Positions 51,453 through 59,346 of a DNA stretch of 64,000 nucleotides are shown piece after piece (positions within the stretch are counted from its first letter, which is position 1; each line of letters begins with the position of its first letter). The position numbers and the translations under genes are program-made. The stretch is from Pseudomonas fluorescens (GTDB lineage: Bacteria > Pseudomonadota > Gammaproteobacteria > Pseudomonadales > Pseudomonadaceae): the NCBI RefSeq assembly GCF_902498065.1, contig NZ_CABVIR010000001.1, forward strand, positions 682,001-746,000, written 5' to 3'. The notes beneath the pieces are model-generated. The model searched no databases. It was not told the DNA's origin and saw nothing but the letters and a program-made list of their open reading frames with translations.

Positions 51453-51734
51453 ATGAAAAAGTTGACCACCGTCGTATTGTCCATGTGCCTCGCCGTAGGC
51501 GCCGTCAGCGTGTTTGCCGCCGATACCACAACCAGTGATGGCATGAGCAAGGACAGCATGAGCAAGGACTCGATGTCCAAAGACGCCATGAAAAAGGACA
51601 CGATGTCCAAGGATTCCATGAGCAAGGATTCAATGAAGAAAGACGCCATGTCGAAGGACTCCATGAGCAAAGACGCCATGAAAAAAGACGCGATGTCCAA
51701 GGACCCCATGAAAAAGGACAACATGGCGCAGTAA
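51453..51734 (+). CDS. Pentapeptide MXKDX repeat protein
   Basis: This 93-residue exported protein has a signal peptide (KKLTTVVLSMCLAVGAVSVFA) and then twelve tandem five-residue units of the form M-S/K-K-D-x, ending MAQ. About one residue in five after the signal is Met. The family is known by its repeat, not by function. It follows the molybdenum oxidoreductase by 63 bases; a Met-rich periplasmic protein beside an MsrP-like reductase is suggestive. An AAGGAG site precedes the ATG. Confidence 0.9.
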   Translation: MKKLTTVVLSMCLAVGAVSVFAADTTTSDGMSKDSMSKDSMSKDAMKKDTMSKDSMSKDSMKKDAMSKDSMSKDAMKKDAMSKDPMKKDNMAQ

Positions 51735-51889
51735 CTCGAACGCCGTCGCTCATGGAACATGGGTGAGTACCGCTGACTTCATCAATCTGGTTGTATCAAA
51801 AATGAATTTCCGCCGAGCCCGCTGCTCATACCTGTAAGCCGCGGAGTTGAGCCCGCGAAATCATTAGGCAATCAGGGAGTGGCAAACTC

Positions 51890-52297
51890 ATGTGTCCAGT
51901 ATCGACGGCGGGCGAGCACCTTCCTGGCGGGTTGATTCTTGTGGTTGAAGACGACCCACTGATCCTGGAGTTTCTTTGCGAGATCCTCCAGGAGGAAGGT
52001 TTCGTAGTCGAACCGCAGATTAGCGCGGACGCTGCAGCCGGTTATCTGGAGCTGCACGCGGACAACGTCGCGTTGCTGCTGACGGACATCACCATGCCCG
52101 GCAAACTTAACGGTGCCGATTTGGCCAATCAGTTCGGCGACCGCTGGCCGGACAAACCGATCATGATCATGTCCGGTTTCGAAACGCCGGAAACGTCCGG
52201 GGTGAGGCATGAGGTTTCGTTCATCAAGAAACCTTGGGCGCTGGGGCAGTTACTCGATTGCGTGGAAGGTGCATTGAAGTCAAAGAGGGTTGGCTGA
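51890..52297 (+). CDS. Stand-alone response regulator receiver protein
   Basis: This is a 135-residue CheY-like receiver: acidic pair in LILVVEDDPLILEF, phosphoacceptor Asp in VALLLTDITMPGKLNGADL, Ser in MIMSGFETPE, and Lys in SFIKKPW. There is no output domain. It probably acts in a phosphorelay with a hybrid kinase elsewhere. No kinase gene is adjacent. Confidence 0.9.
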   Translation: MCPVSTAGEHLPGGLILVVEDDPLILEFLCEILQEEGFVVEPQISADAAAGYLELHADNVALLLTDITMPGKLNGADLANQFGDRWPDKPIMIMSGFETPETSGVRHEVSFIKKPWALGQLLDCVEGALKSKRVG

Positions 52298-52386
52298 AAC
52301 GACACGCAACGCTTGGGCTTCGTTCACTCGCAAATGCTACATTGCTCGGCAAAACCCGCCCGGCTCTTGTAAAAGGACGCTCATCC

Positions 52387-53055
52387 TTGTCAGCTCAACC
52401 CTCGGTTTTCAACACGCCTTATCGCGCCTTCCTGTTTGATATGGACGGTACTGTCCTCAATTCCATCGCCGCCGCCGAGCGCATCTGGACTCGCTGGGCC
52501 TTGCGCCACGGCGTGGATGTCGAATCTTTTCTGCCGACCATTCACGGCGCCCGAGCCATCGACACCGTCAACCGCCAGGCATTGCCGGGTGTTGATGCAG
52601 AGGCTGAAGCCGCGTGGATTACCGAGGCGGAAATCGAGGACGTCGAGGGGATTGTCGAGGTGGCCAGTGCGGCGGCGTTCTTGAAATCGTTGCCTGCCAG
52701 TCAGTGGGCCATCGTGACTTCTGCGCCCAAGGCGCTGGCGCTGCGACGGATGGCGGCGGCGGGGATTCCCGAGCCTGCGGTGATGGTCACAGCGGAAGAC
52801 GTCAGCGCCGGCAAGCCGGATCCTGCGGGGTATCGATTGGCGGCCCTGCGGTTAGGTGCTGAAGTGACCGATTGCCTGATCTTCGAAGACGCCACCGTCG
52901 GCATTCTCGCCGCACAAGCCGCGGGCGCAGACCTTTTGATCATTACCTCGACTCACGATCATCCGATCGAAACGCCGCATGCGACGATGGCCGATTATGA
53001 CTCGGTCACCGTGCAGGTTGACCCCGACGGCCAGCTTCGCCTGCTTGCTTCGTAA
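52387..53055 (+). CDS. HAD superfamily hydrolase (phosphatase)
   Basis: This is a 222-residue HAD-IA protein. Motif I is AFLFDMDGTVLNS, motif II is WAIVTSAPKALALRRM, and motifs III/IV lie at SAGKPDPAGYRLAA and CLIFEDATVGILAA. It resembles sugar-phosphate phosphatases of the YfbT/Dog2 type. The start is TTG at 52387 with AAAGGA ten bases upstream; the frame upstream of it lacks similarity. Confidence 0.85.
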   Translation: MSAQPSVFNTPYRAFLFDMDGTVLNSIAAAERIWTRWALRHGVDVESFLPTIHGARAIDTVNRQALPGVDAEAEAAWITEAEIEDVEGIVEVASAAAFLKSLPASQWAIVTSAPKALALRRMAAAGIPEPAVMVTAEDVSAGKPDPAGYRLAALRLGAEVTDCLIFEDATVGILAAQAAGADLLIITSTHDHPIETPHATMADYDSVTVQVDPDGQLRLLAS

Positions 53056-53083
53056 CAACACCATCCACCAAGGAGCCGAGGCG

Positions 53084-53743
53084 TTAATAAACACCGGGAA
53101 TCAACCGCCAGCTACGGCTGCAATAGGCCTCATATTCACTGCCGAACTGCGCCCGCAACAGCGCTTCTTCAGCGTGGATGCGGGCGATCAGCGGGATCAC
53201 CGTCAGCGCTGCCAGCAACAGGCCAACGCCAGAACGAAACACCAGCGCCCAACCCACGGCAATGACCAACATCCCCAAATAGCTGGGGTTGCGCAAACGG
53301 CGATAAATCCCCTCCGTCACGAGGCTATGCCCCGGCTGGATCGCCACCAGTCCGCTGAAGCGCTTGCCCAGCACAAACACCGGCCACAGGCGCAACGCAC
53401 CGCCGACGATGAACACCCATGCCCCGAACCAACGCACGCCTTCGCCACCGAAGGTCCAGAAGTCGATCCGGTCGGTGTAGGCGGGTAGAAAACCGCTCAC
53501 TATCCCGATCACCCCGAAGGCCGGCAGCACCCAGCGATTGGCCCGGTCTTCACGTTCGCCGGAGCTGAGGTTGACCTCGGTGAACAGCGCGGCGACCGTC
53601 ATCAGCAGCGTCGCCAACACAACGACCACCAGCGCCCCATGAGAGAAAAACGCCGCCCACCCGCCTAACCCCCACACGGCGAGCCCGAGGTAGGCGAGGG
53701 TGCCGACAATGGCGAAAAACGCCAGTCTGGCCGAGATTTTCAT
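53084..53743 (-). CDS. Isoprenylcysteine carboxyl methyltransferase (ICMT)-like membrane protein
   Basis: This 219-residue integral membrane protein has about five helices. The C-terminal catalytic-type region reads GHSLVTEGIYRRLRNPSYLGMLVIAVGWALVF ... ARIHAEEALLRAQFGSEYEAYCSRSWRLIPGVY, matching the ICMT/PEMT-like family (RHPxYxG and EExxLxxxFGxxYxxY). It probably methylates a small or lipid substrate with SAM; bacteria lack prenylated proteins. Substrate unknown. Confidence 0.82.
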   Translation of the reverse strand: MKISARLAFFAIVGTLAYLGLAVWGLGGWAAFFSHGALVVVVLATLLMTVAALFTEVNLSSGEREDRANRWVLPAFGVIGIVSGFLPAYTDRIDFWTFGGEGVRWFGAWVFIVGGALRLWPVFVLGKRFSGLVAIQPGHSLVTEGIYRRLRNPSYLGMLVIAVGWALVFRSGVGLLLAALTVIPLIARIHAEEALLRAQFGSEYEAYCSRSWRLIPGVY

Positions 53744-53789
53744 AAACACCCCAGGTACTCAGTCCACATACACATCAGTGTAGGCGCTG

Positions 53790-53860
53790 CAATGCGTCGT
53801 TCCGACTTGCCGGCGATGGCGTGCGTGAGATCGCCTTCGCCAGCAAGCTGGCTCTTACAG
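53790..53860. repeat. REP palindrome pair (degenerate)
   Basis: gcgtcgttccgacttgccgg and ccagcaagctggctcttaca are imperfect inverted REP units between the ICMT-like gene and the AraC gene. Confidence 0.6.
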
Positions 53861-54799
53861 GATCTCGGCTCGGGCGCTGCGGCGAATTACCTGCGGCGGT
53901 TGGCCGAAGGCTCTGAGGAAGGCTTCACGCATGCGCCGGCGATCAGTGAAACCGGTCTCGGTGGCGATCTGATCGAGGGTCAGCCGTCCGCGTTCCAGCA
54001 TTTGCCGAGCCGCTTCCAGGCGCAGGTTTTCGATGGCTTTGGCTGGCGACTGCCCGGTTTCGGCGCGAAACGCGCGGCTGAACTGGCGTGGGCTGAGGCT
54101 CGCCACGTCCGCCAGCTGTTCCACCGACAACGCTTCGGCGAGGTGTTCACGGGCGTAGCCGAGCACGGTCTGGATACGGTCGGATTTCGGTTCCAGTTCC
54201 AGCAGCGCCGAATGCTGGGACTGTCCGCCCGCACGTCGGTGGTACATCACCAGTTTCTGCGCCACGGAGCGGGCAAGTTCGGCGCCGTGGTCCTTTTCAA
54301 CCATGGCCAATGCCAGGTCGATGCCGGCGGTCATTCCGGCGGACGTCCAGATCGATCCATCGACCACGTAAATGCGATCCTCTTCCACGTTGATCGACGG
54401 AAACCGCGCTTGCAGCTCCCGGGCGTACGCCCAATGCGTGGTAGCCCGCCGCCCTTCAAGCAAACCGGCCTGAGCCAACACGAAGGCGCCGGAACAGATC
54501 GACGCCGTACGCCGTGCGGTCTTGATGCTGGCGCGCAGGTAATTCAACACACCTTCGGGCGCCTGCTCGAGAATGGCATCGCCGCCGACCACGATCACCG
54601 TGTCGAACACCTGTTCACCGAACGCCTCGGTGCCCACGCTCAAGCCACCGGAGGCGCGCAAAGTGCGGCCGTCTTCGGACACCACGCTCACCTCATACAG
54701 CGTCTCGCCAGCGCTGAAGTTGGCGTACTCGAACACCGGCATCGCCGCCAGCGCCATGGACTGGAAGCCTTCAAACACCACAAACGCCACGGAAGTCAT
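53855..54799 (-). CDS. GlxA family AraC-type transcriptional regulator
   Basis: This is a 314-residue two-domain regulator. The N-terminal DJ-1/PfpI-like domain (VAFVVFEGFQSMALAAMPVFE, ASICSGAFVLAQAGLLEGRRATTHWAY) spans about 1-190, and the AraC double helix-turn-helix (ALSVEQLADVASLSPRQFSRAFRAETG, DQIATETGFTDRRRMREAFLRAFG) about 215-310. Family members (GbdR, CdhR, ArgR) sense amines or amino acids. It is divergent from the SDR gene, the likely target. Confidence 0.9.
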   Translation of the reverse strand: MTSVAFVVFEGFQSMALAAMPVFEYANFSAGETLYEVSVVSEDGRTLRASGGLSVGTEAFGEQVFDTVIVVGGDAILEQAPEGVLNYLRASIKTARRTASICSGAFVLAQAGLLEGRRATTHWAYARELQARFPSINVEEDRIYVVDGSIWTSAGMTAGIDLALAMVEKDHGAELARSVAQKLVMYHRRAGGQSQHSALLELEPKSDRIQTVLGYAREHLAEALSVEQLADVASLSPRQFSRAFRAETGQSPAKAIENLRLEAARQMLERGRLTLDQIATETGFTDRRRMREAFLRAFGQPPQVIRRSARAEIL

Positions 54800-54923
54800 T
54801 GCCAGACCCTCAAATGGAAATGTCCTGAAAACGTACTTTAAACGTCATTTGAGACAGGCGTCACTCAATTTATAACTGTTCACACCCGGCGAACACCTCG
54901 CCTCATTGTGAAGGAAACTGAAC

Positions 54924-55715
54924 ATGACTCTCTCGTCCAAAGGCACCGCCCTGATCACGGGCGCTTCTTCCGGTATCGGCGCGGTCTACGCCGACCGTCT
55001 CGCCCGTCAGGGGTATGACTTGATTCTGGTCGCCCGCAGCCAGGCCAAACTCAACGCGCTGGCCAATCACCTGAGCAACGAAACCGGCCGCGCCGTGGAA
55101 GTGGTCGCCGCCGACCTGAAAGACCAGGCCGATCTGCGCCGTGTTGAAGGCATTCTGCGTACTGACGCGAGCATTACATTGCTGGTCAACAACGCCGGGG
55201 TCGGCGCGGTCATGCCGCTGTTGGGCAGCCCGGTGGATGACATGGAAGACATGATCACCCTCAACATCACCGCGCTGATGCGCCTGGCCTACGCGGTAGC
55301 CCCCGGATTTGTCGCCCGTGGCACCGGAACCATGATCAACATTTCTTCGATCGTCGCGATTGCGCCGGAAATTCTCAACGGCGTGTACGGCGGGACCAAG
55401 GCATTTGTGTTGGGCCTGAGCCAATCGCTGCACCACGAATTGGCGGATAAAGGCATTCGTATTCAGGCCGTACTGCCCGGCGCCACTGCGACTGACTTCT
55501 GGAGCGAGGCGGGCAACCCGGTGGAAAACCTACCGCAGGAGATCGTGATGTCCGCTGAAGACATGGTCGATGCCGCACTGGTAGGGCTTGCGAGTGGTGA
55601 AGTGGTGACCATTCCGGGGCTGCACGATGGCGAGCAGTGGGATCGTTACGAAGCTCAGCGCAAAACCCTTTCTGGATTGTTCGGCAACTCCACGGCAGCA
55701 CCGCGCTATCGTTGA
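54924..55715 (+). CDS. Short-chain dehydrogenase/reductase (SDR)
   Basis: This 263-residue classical SDR has the cofactor motif ALITGASSGIGAVYADRLARQG, LLVNNAGVGAV, the catalytic Ser (INISSIVAI) and Tyr-x3-Lys (YGGTKAFV). It oxidises or reduces an alcohol/carbonyl with NAD(P)H; the substrate is unknown. It is divergent from the GlxA/AraC regulator. A GAAGGAA site precedes the ATG. Confidence 0.9.
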   Translation: MTLSSKGTALITGASSGIGAVYADRLARQGYDLILVARSQAKLNALANHLSNETGRAVEVVAADLKDQADLRRVEGILRTDASITLLVNNAGVGAVMPLLGSPVDDMEDMITLNITALMRLAYAVAPGFVARGTGTMINISSIVAIAPEILNGVYGGTKAFVLGLSQSLHHELADKGIRIQAVLPGATATDFWSEAGNPVENLPQEIVMSAEDMVDAALVGLASGEVVTIPGLHDGEQWDRYEAQRKTLSGLFGNSTAAPRYR

Positions 55716-55721
55716 GGCTGA

Positions 55722-55817
55722 AAAAAGATCGCCACCTCGCTGCGCTCGACCGCGCCTACAGGGATTTACGTCCAACTGTAGGAGCTGTCGAGCGCAGCGA
55801 GGTGGCGATTTTTGATC
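55722..55817. repeat. Long inverted repeat (palindromic element with terminator-like ends)
   Basis: tcgccacctcgctgcgctcg (left) and its inverse cgagcgcagcgaggtggcga (right), with A and T tracts outside, form a stem of about 24 pairs around 36 unpaired bases. It lies between the convergent SDR and DUF2388 genes and may end both transcripts. The unit differs from the REP family elsewhere in the window. Confidence 0.8.
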
Positions 55818-55855
55818 TTCCAGCCGCTACGCTTGTCGGCGTCAACCGGACGCTG

Positions 55856-56173
55856 TTATTGCCCGACCGAAAGGCCTTCCTGAACCAGAATGGCTCTGGC
55901 CAGGTCTTCGTCGCTGGCGTCTAACCCGGGATTGTCCTGGCGAATCTGCTTGATGACCGATTCCAGATACACGCCACGAATCGCACCGCCACTGGCCACG
56001 AAGCTGGAGGCGTCATCCCGGGCGGGGATCATGAGCTTGTCGTCCTTGAACGTCGAGTACAGCGAAGCGGAAACCCCGGCCGAGGTGGCCACATCGCCCG
56101 CATCCACTTTCGCGAAAGCCGAGCCGAAGGGTAAGCACAACACAAGGGAAGAGATGATGATCAGACGGCGCAT
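55856..56173 (-). CDS. DUF2388 domain-containing exported protein
   Basis: This 105-residue protein has a signal peptide (RRLIIISSLVLCLPFGSAFA). The DUF2388 core reads STFKDDKLMIPARDDASSFVASGGAIRGVYLESVIKQIRQDNPGLDASDEDLARAIL. This small periplasmic family is largely restricted to Pseudomonas and has no known function. The ATG at 56173 follows a CGGAGG site. Confidence 0.85.
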   Translation of the reverse strand: MRRLIIISSLVLCLPFGSAFAKVDAGDVATSAGVSASLYSTFKDDKLMIPARDDASSFVASGGAIRGVYLESVIKQIRQDNPGLDASDEDLARAILVQEGLSVGQ

Positions 56174-56239
56174 GACGGTGTCCTCCGAAAGCGTGAAGCG
56201 TAAAGGAAGTACCACATAATTTAGGATGCGCGGAGACCG

Positions 56240-56333
56240 TCAGGAGTTCCTTGCCGCACACACAATCACTTCAACCCGTAACCCCGGATCTGCCAGTTTC
56301 GCCTCACCGCACGTGCGGGCCGGTGCGTGGCCG
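56240..56333 (-). pseudogene. 3' remnant of a RidA/YjgF-type gene
   Basis: On the minus strand this encodes HAPARTCGEAKLADPGLRVEV plus a short tail to a stop, the characteristic C-terminus of RidA-like proteins (PARTCVxVxxLADPxxxVEI). The remaining 100 or so codons are absent; a hairpin follows upstream. It is a deletion remnant. Confidence 0.5.
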
Positions 56334-56382
56334 GCCTGCTGCCTGAAAACAGAGCGGCCGGGTTCCTCAGCCAGTTGGGCAG

Positions 56383-56414
56383 AAATGAGCGCTCGTGTTG
56401 AGCGCTCATTTTTT
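56383..56414. terminator. Rho-independent terminator-like hairpin
   Basis: aaatgagcgctc-gtgtt-gagcgctcattt forms a 12-base stem and is followed by T residues on the plus strand. No intact plus-strand gene precedes it, so it is probably left from a lost gene. Confidence 0.75.
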
Positions 56415-56591
56415 CCTGCGCGGTGCCTCGTTTGCAGGCGTGACAATCGGGCTCCCTGACAGGTCAAAATCTGCCGCTGGACGGCGGTCGTCACCCCGGT
56501 ACGCTTTGATCGACCGATGATCAGCGTCCGCGCTGCCTCGCGTCCTTGGGACTATGCTTTGCAGTGCGCCCATCGCAATGGGAGACCTCTG

Positions 56592-57191
56592 ATGATCAAC
56601 GTACGCACTGCCCGCATGCTCGCCGATTACAAACGCTGGGCCGATCAACGTCTCTTTGACAGCCTCGCTGATTTGCCGCCGGGTGAGGTCAACAAGGAAC
56701 GGATCTCAGTGTTCAAAAACATGATCGGCACGCTGAACCACATCTACGTGGTGGACTGCATCTGGAAGGCTCACCTCGAAGGCCGGGGGCACGGCTTCAA
56801 GACCTCGCATGACCTGCTGCATCCCGACCTCGATGACCTGCGCCTGGCGCAAAAGGACATCGATCACTGGTACTGCGCCTGGAGCGAACGGCAGACCGAG
56901 GCATCGCTGGATAAACCCGTCGAGTTCACGTTTGTCTCGGGCGAAAGCGGCACCATGAGCGCCGGCGCGATGTTGATGCACGTGGTCAATCACGCCAGTT
57001 ATCACCGTGGCTGGGTGATCCAGATGTATTTCGACATTCCGGCCATGCCGCCGATGACGGACCTGCCAATCTTCCTGCGCGAGACCGACCCGTCCTTCAA
57101 CGCGATCCAGGCACCGGCCCCGGCAGCGGCGCCGACATGTGTTGGGCAATTCGCGAGCGCAACCAACGTTCTGCCGGATCGTTATCGTTGA
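56592..57191 (+). CDS. DinB family protein
   Basis: This 199-residue four-helix-bundle protein has a probable metal triad at GTLNHIYVVDCIW (first His) and HVVNHASYHRGWV (two His). DinB-like enzymes are metal-dependent thiol transferases or hydrolases. The last 25 residues (Ala/Pro-rich, then PTCVGQFASATNV) look appended and run 95 bases into the convergent LysR gene, as if the original stop had been lost. The ATG at 56592 follows GGAG. Confidence 0.85.
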   Translation: MINVRTARMLADYKRWADQRLFDSLADLPPGEVNKERISVFKNMIGTLNHIYVVDCIWKAHLEGRGHGFKTSHDLLHPDLDDLRLAQKDIDHWYCAWSERQTEASLDKPVEFTFVSGESGTMSAGAMLMHVVNHASYHRGWVIQMYFDIPAMPPMTDLPIFLRETDPSFNAIQAPAPAAAPTCVGQFASATNVLPDRYR

Positions 57192-58032
57192 CCCCGTTCC
57201 AGACCATCGACAGTTCGGACAGGTTAATGTCAAACGGCGGGTCGTCGGCGCGCAACTGGCTGCTGCCTTCGATCAGCGCGCACGCGGCGTAATCCGGTAC
57301 CGTGGCGAGCATGTCCGTGCCGGCCAGCAACGCGCGCAGTCCGGCGAACTGCGGCACCGCCAGCACCACACGGCGTGAGCGGCCGATGCGCGCCAGGTCA
57401 TTGTCGATGGCCCCGGTCAGGTCTCCGGAAAACGACACCAGTGCGTGCGGCCGCTCGCAGTAATCATCCAGCGTCAGGGCGCCGGGCCGATTGTCGCCGC
57501 GCAGGATCTTCACGCTCAGGTCACGCAACTTTTTGCGCTTGGCGTTGGCCGGGAGTTCGGTGGTGTAGCTGATCCCGACGGAAATCTCACCGCTGGCGAG
57601 CATCGACGACATCAGCAGGAAATTCACCCGCCGCACGACCACCACCACGTTCTGCGCCTCTTCGCGGATCTGCTTGAGCAGCGGCGGAAACAGACCGAAC
57701 TCGGCGTCGTCGGACAGACCGATGCGAAACACGTCGCGGCTGGTGGCCGGGTCGAAATCCTTCGCTCGGCTGACCGCGCCGGAAATGGTGTCCATCGCTG
57801 GCTGCAATTCCTTGAGAATCTGCAATGCGCGTTGGGTCGGCTCCAGAACACGACCGTTACGCACCAGCAGCGGGTCATCGAACAGGTCACGCAGTTTTGC
57901 CAGCGAAGCACTGACCGCAGGCTGGCCGAGGAACAGTTTTTCCCCGGCCCGGGTCAGGTTCTTTTCGAACATCAGGGTTTCGAAAATCACCAACAGGTTC
58001 ATGTCCACGCGGCGCAGGTCGTTGCGGTTCAT
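57097..58032 (-). CDS. LysR family transcriptional regulator
   Basis: This 311-residue regulator has a helix-turn-helix at residues 8-65 (DMNLLVIFETLMFEKNLTRAGEKLFLGQPAVSASLAKLRDLFDDPLLVRNGR) and an effector domain of the NodD/SyrM-like type. Its C-terminus overlaps the convergent DinB gene. The effector and targets are unknown. Confidence 0.9.
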   Translation of the reverse strand: MNRNDLRRVDMNLLVIFETLMFEKNLTRAGEKLFLGQPAVSASLAKLRDLFDDPLLVRNGRVLEPTQRALQILKELQPAMDTISGAVSRAKDFDPATSRDVFRIGLSDDAEFGLFPPLLKQIREEAQNVVVVVRRVNFLLMSSMLASGEISVGISYTTELPANAKRKKLRDLSVKILRGDNRPGALTLDDYCERPHALVSFSGDLTGAIDNDLARIGRSRRVVLAVPQFAGLRALLAGTDMLATVPDYAACALIEGSSQLRADDPPFDINLSELSMVWNGVNDNDPAERWLRSRIAQHMSAPLPGPVPGSR

Positions 58033-58163
58033 GGTGGGGGTGCTCGAAAGTTTTCAGGGTCTTTTCATTAAAGCAGTAAACCTGTCCGGTGCATCGTATC
58101 CGGTCAGGCTCGATTTTCGAGGGCATGGAGTTTGAGTGTCGGCGAAGGTGTTGCGGTTGAGCA

Positions 58164-58179
58164 CTATCAGAACTGATAG
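58164..58179. repeat. Rhs-unit boundary palindrome 1
   Basis: ctatcagaactgatag is a perfect interrupted palindrome (ctatcag-aa-ctgatag). It lies just past the stop of the first Rhs gene. Near-copies at 59223-59238 and 60518-60533 lie 65 bases before each Rhs start. Confidence 0.8.
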
Positions 58180-58180
58180 G

Positions 58181-59158
58181 TTATGTACCTCTGCGAAGTC
58201 TGTCGACGTTCATTGCTTCTGTGCTGCCGTGGCTGGTTGTGGGAGCAGCTTGGACGGAGCGTTGAGTTGGACTTGGAGTGAGGTTTTGGAAAAAGTTTGG
58301 CACTTCGACGTTCACCGGTGACATTCGTCTATTTTGCAAGCGCTCTCTGAATGCCATATCGGTTGCCGCTGGGGCAAATTGGTCGTTACTTATCGTTTCA
58401 GTAATAACCACAGTGTTTTCCGATATTACGGGGGTAGTAGTGAAGCGCCTTGCGGGCACCCATCCATTGGTCCTGGGTTGAGTGGGAATTAGAGGAGTCT
58501 CAGTTCTTGCCGCGGGTTGTGGCGTTGGCGTGGGCTGATCCATTAATCCGTTCATAGCGTTTGGAAGGGGGCGTCGAGGATAGCGTGCACGTACAGTTTG
58601 TCGTTCAAGTCCCAATAACCAAATAGATCTATGTCCCGTCGGATCGTTTTGATTCACGGGATCACCTTGGCAATACGCATAGGTATTCAATCCCCCTTCA
58701 CCAAACGGGCTCACACTGTCCGGACCGTTAAACCGCATCAACACCGGATTAAACCCTCGATACCCATTTCCCAACAAATAATGCCCCGTCACCGGGTCGG
58801 GCCGTTCGCCATTGAACCCTAACAGGCTGAGTAACCCGTTTTCAGGGTGGCGGTGGCCATAGGGTGAATAGGCGATGGGCTGGCACTGATGGTTCGCTTT
58901 AAGCGTGTGCAACACGGAGCGTTGTTGATCGGTGGCCAGCAGCGTGGTGTCGAGTGCATCGCCCTCACTTCGCTGCTGCGCCAACAGCCAGTCGTCGTGT
59001 TGGACGATCGAATGCTGCAGCGCACCCTGTATCTCGGTGGCCAGGCGGCTTTTGCAGTAGAAACGCCGATGCTGTTGCGCGTCCTGCTGTGCATGGCCGA
59101 TCAACCGGTCGAGGGCGTCGTAGCGATAGTGGCAGAGGGGTTCGCGCAGTAATGGCAT
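58181..59158 (-). CDS. Short Rhs-core protein with C-terminal tip 1
   Basis: This is a 325-residue protein. Residues 1-150 are the end of an Rhs/YD-repeat shell (CHYRYDALDRLIGHAQQ, then the core motif PYGHRHPENGLLSLLGFNGERPDPVTGHYLLGNGYRGFNPVLMRFNGPD). The C-terminal 150 residues are a different, Pro/Thr/Asn-rich tip (PTPTPQPAARTETPLIPT) of no recognised family. Full Rhs toxins have over 1000 residues, so this is an orphan tip cassette or a small Rhs variant. ATG 59158 has CGGAG eight bases upstream. No immunity-like gene follows. Confidence 0.8.
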   Translation of the reverse strand: MPLLREPLCHYRYDALDRLIGHAQQDAQQHRRFYCKSRLATEIQGALQHSIVQHDDWLLAQQRSEGDALDTTLLATDQQRSVLHTLKANHQCQPIAYSPYGHRHPENGLLSLLGFNGERPDPVTGHYLLGNGYRGFNPVLMRFNGPDSVSPFGEGGLNTYAYCQGDPVNQNDPTGHRSIWLLGLERQTVRARYPRRPLPNAMNGLMDQPTPTPQPAARTETPLIPTQPRTNGWVPARRFTTTPVISENTVVITETISNDQFAPAATDMAFRERLQNRRMSPVNVEVPNFFQNLTPSPTQRSVQAAPTTSHGSTEAMNVDRLRRGT

Positions 59159-59240
59159 GGGGATGCTCCGAAGGTTCAACGTGCCTTCGATCAGTATTGG
59201 CGGTTTCGCAATGGGTGGGAACTAGCAGAACTGATAGTCC
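58716..59240. repeat. Rhs core direct repeat, copy 1
   Basis: This segment is repeated at 60011-60535, offset 1295 bases. The coding part is essentially identical; the 5' flank carries a one-base deletion and a few substitutions. Identity begins at the start of the ctgtccggaccgtt segment in the Rhs core and ends just past the boundary palindrome. Confidence 0.92.
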
Positions 59241-59346
59241 GGAACCTGTGGGCCCTGGAGTGATGGTGGCGAGGGCAGCTTGCTCCCTCGCCACAGGGGA
59301 TTGGTGAGGACATCACCAACTTCAGCTGTTGTGATTTTGTCTGATG
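59159..59346. other. Spacer between the two Rhs genes
   Basis: Contains the boundary palindrome (59223-59238) and a REP-like inverted unit (tggcgagggcagcttgctcc, with its inverse ccctcgccacagg) near 59268-59300. No open frame large enough for an immunity protein is seen. Confidence 0.6.

Larger units (their letters stand above)
56174..56591. other. Intergenic region with gene remnant and terminator
   Basis: Holds a probable fragment of a RidA-type gene (56240-56333) and a terminator-like hairpin (56383-56414). No intact gene is seen. Confidence 0.5.
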
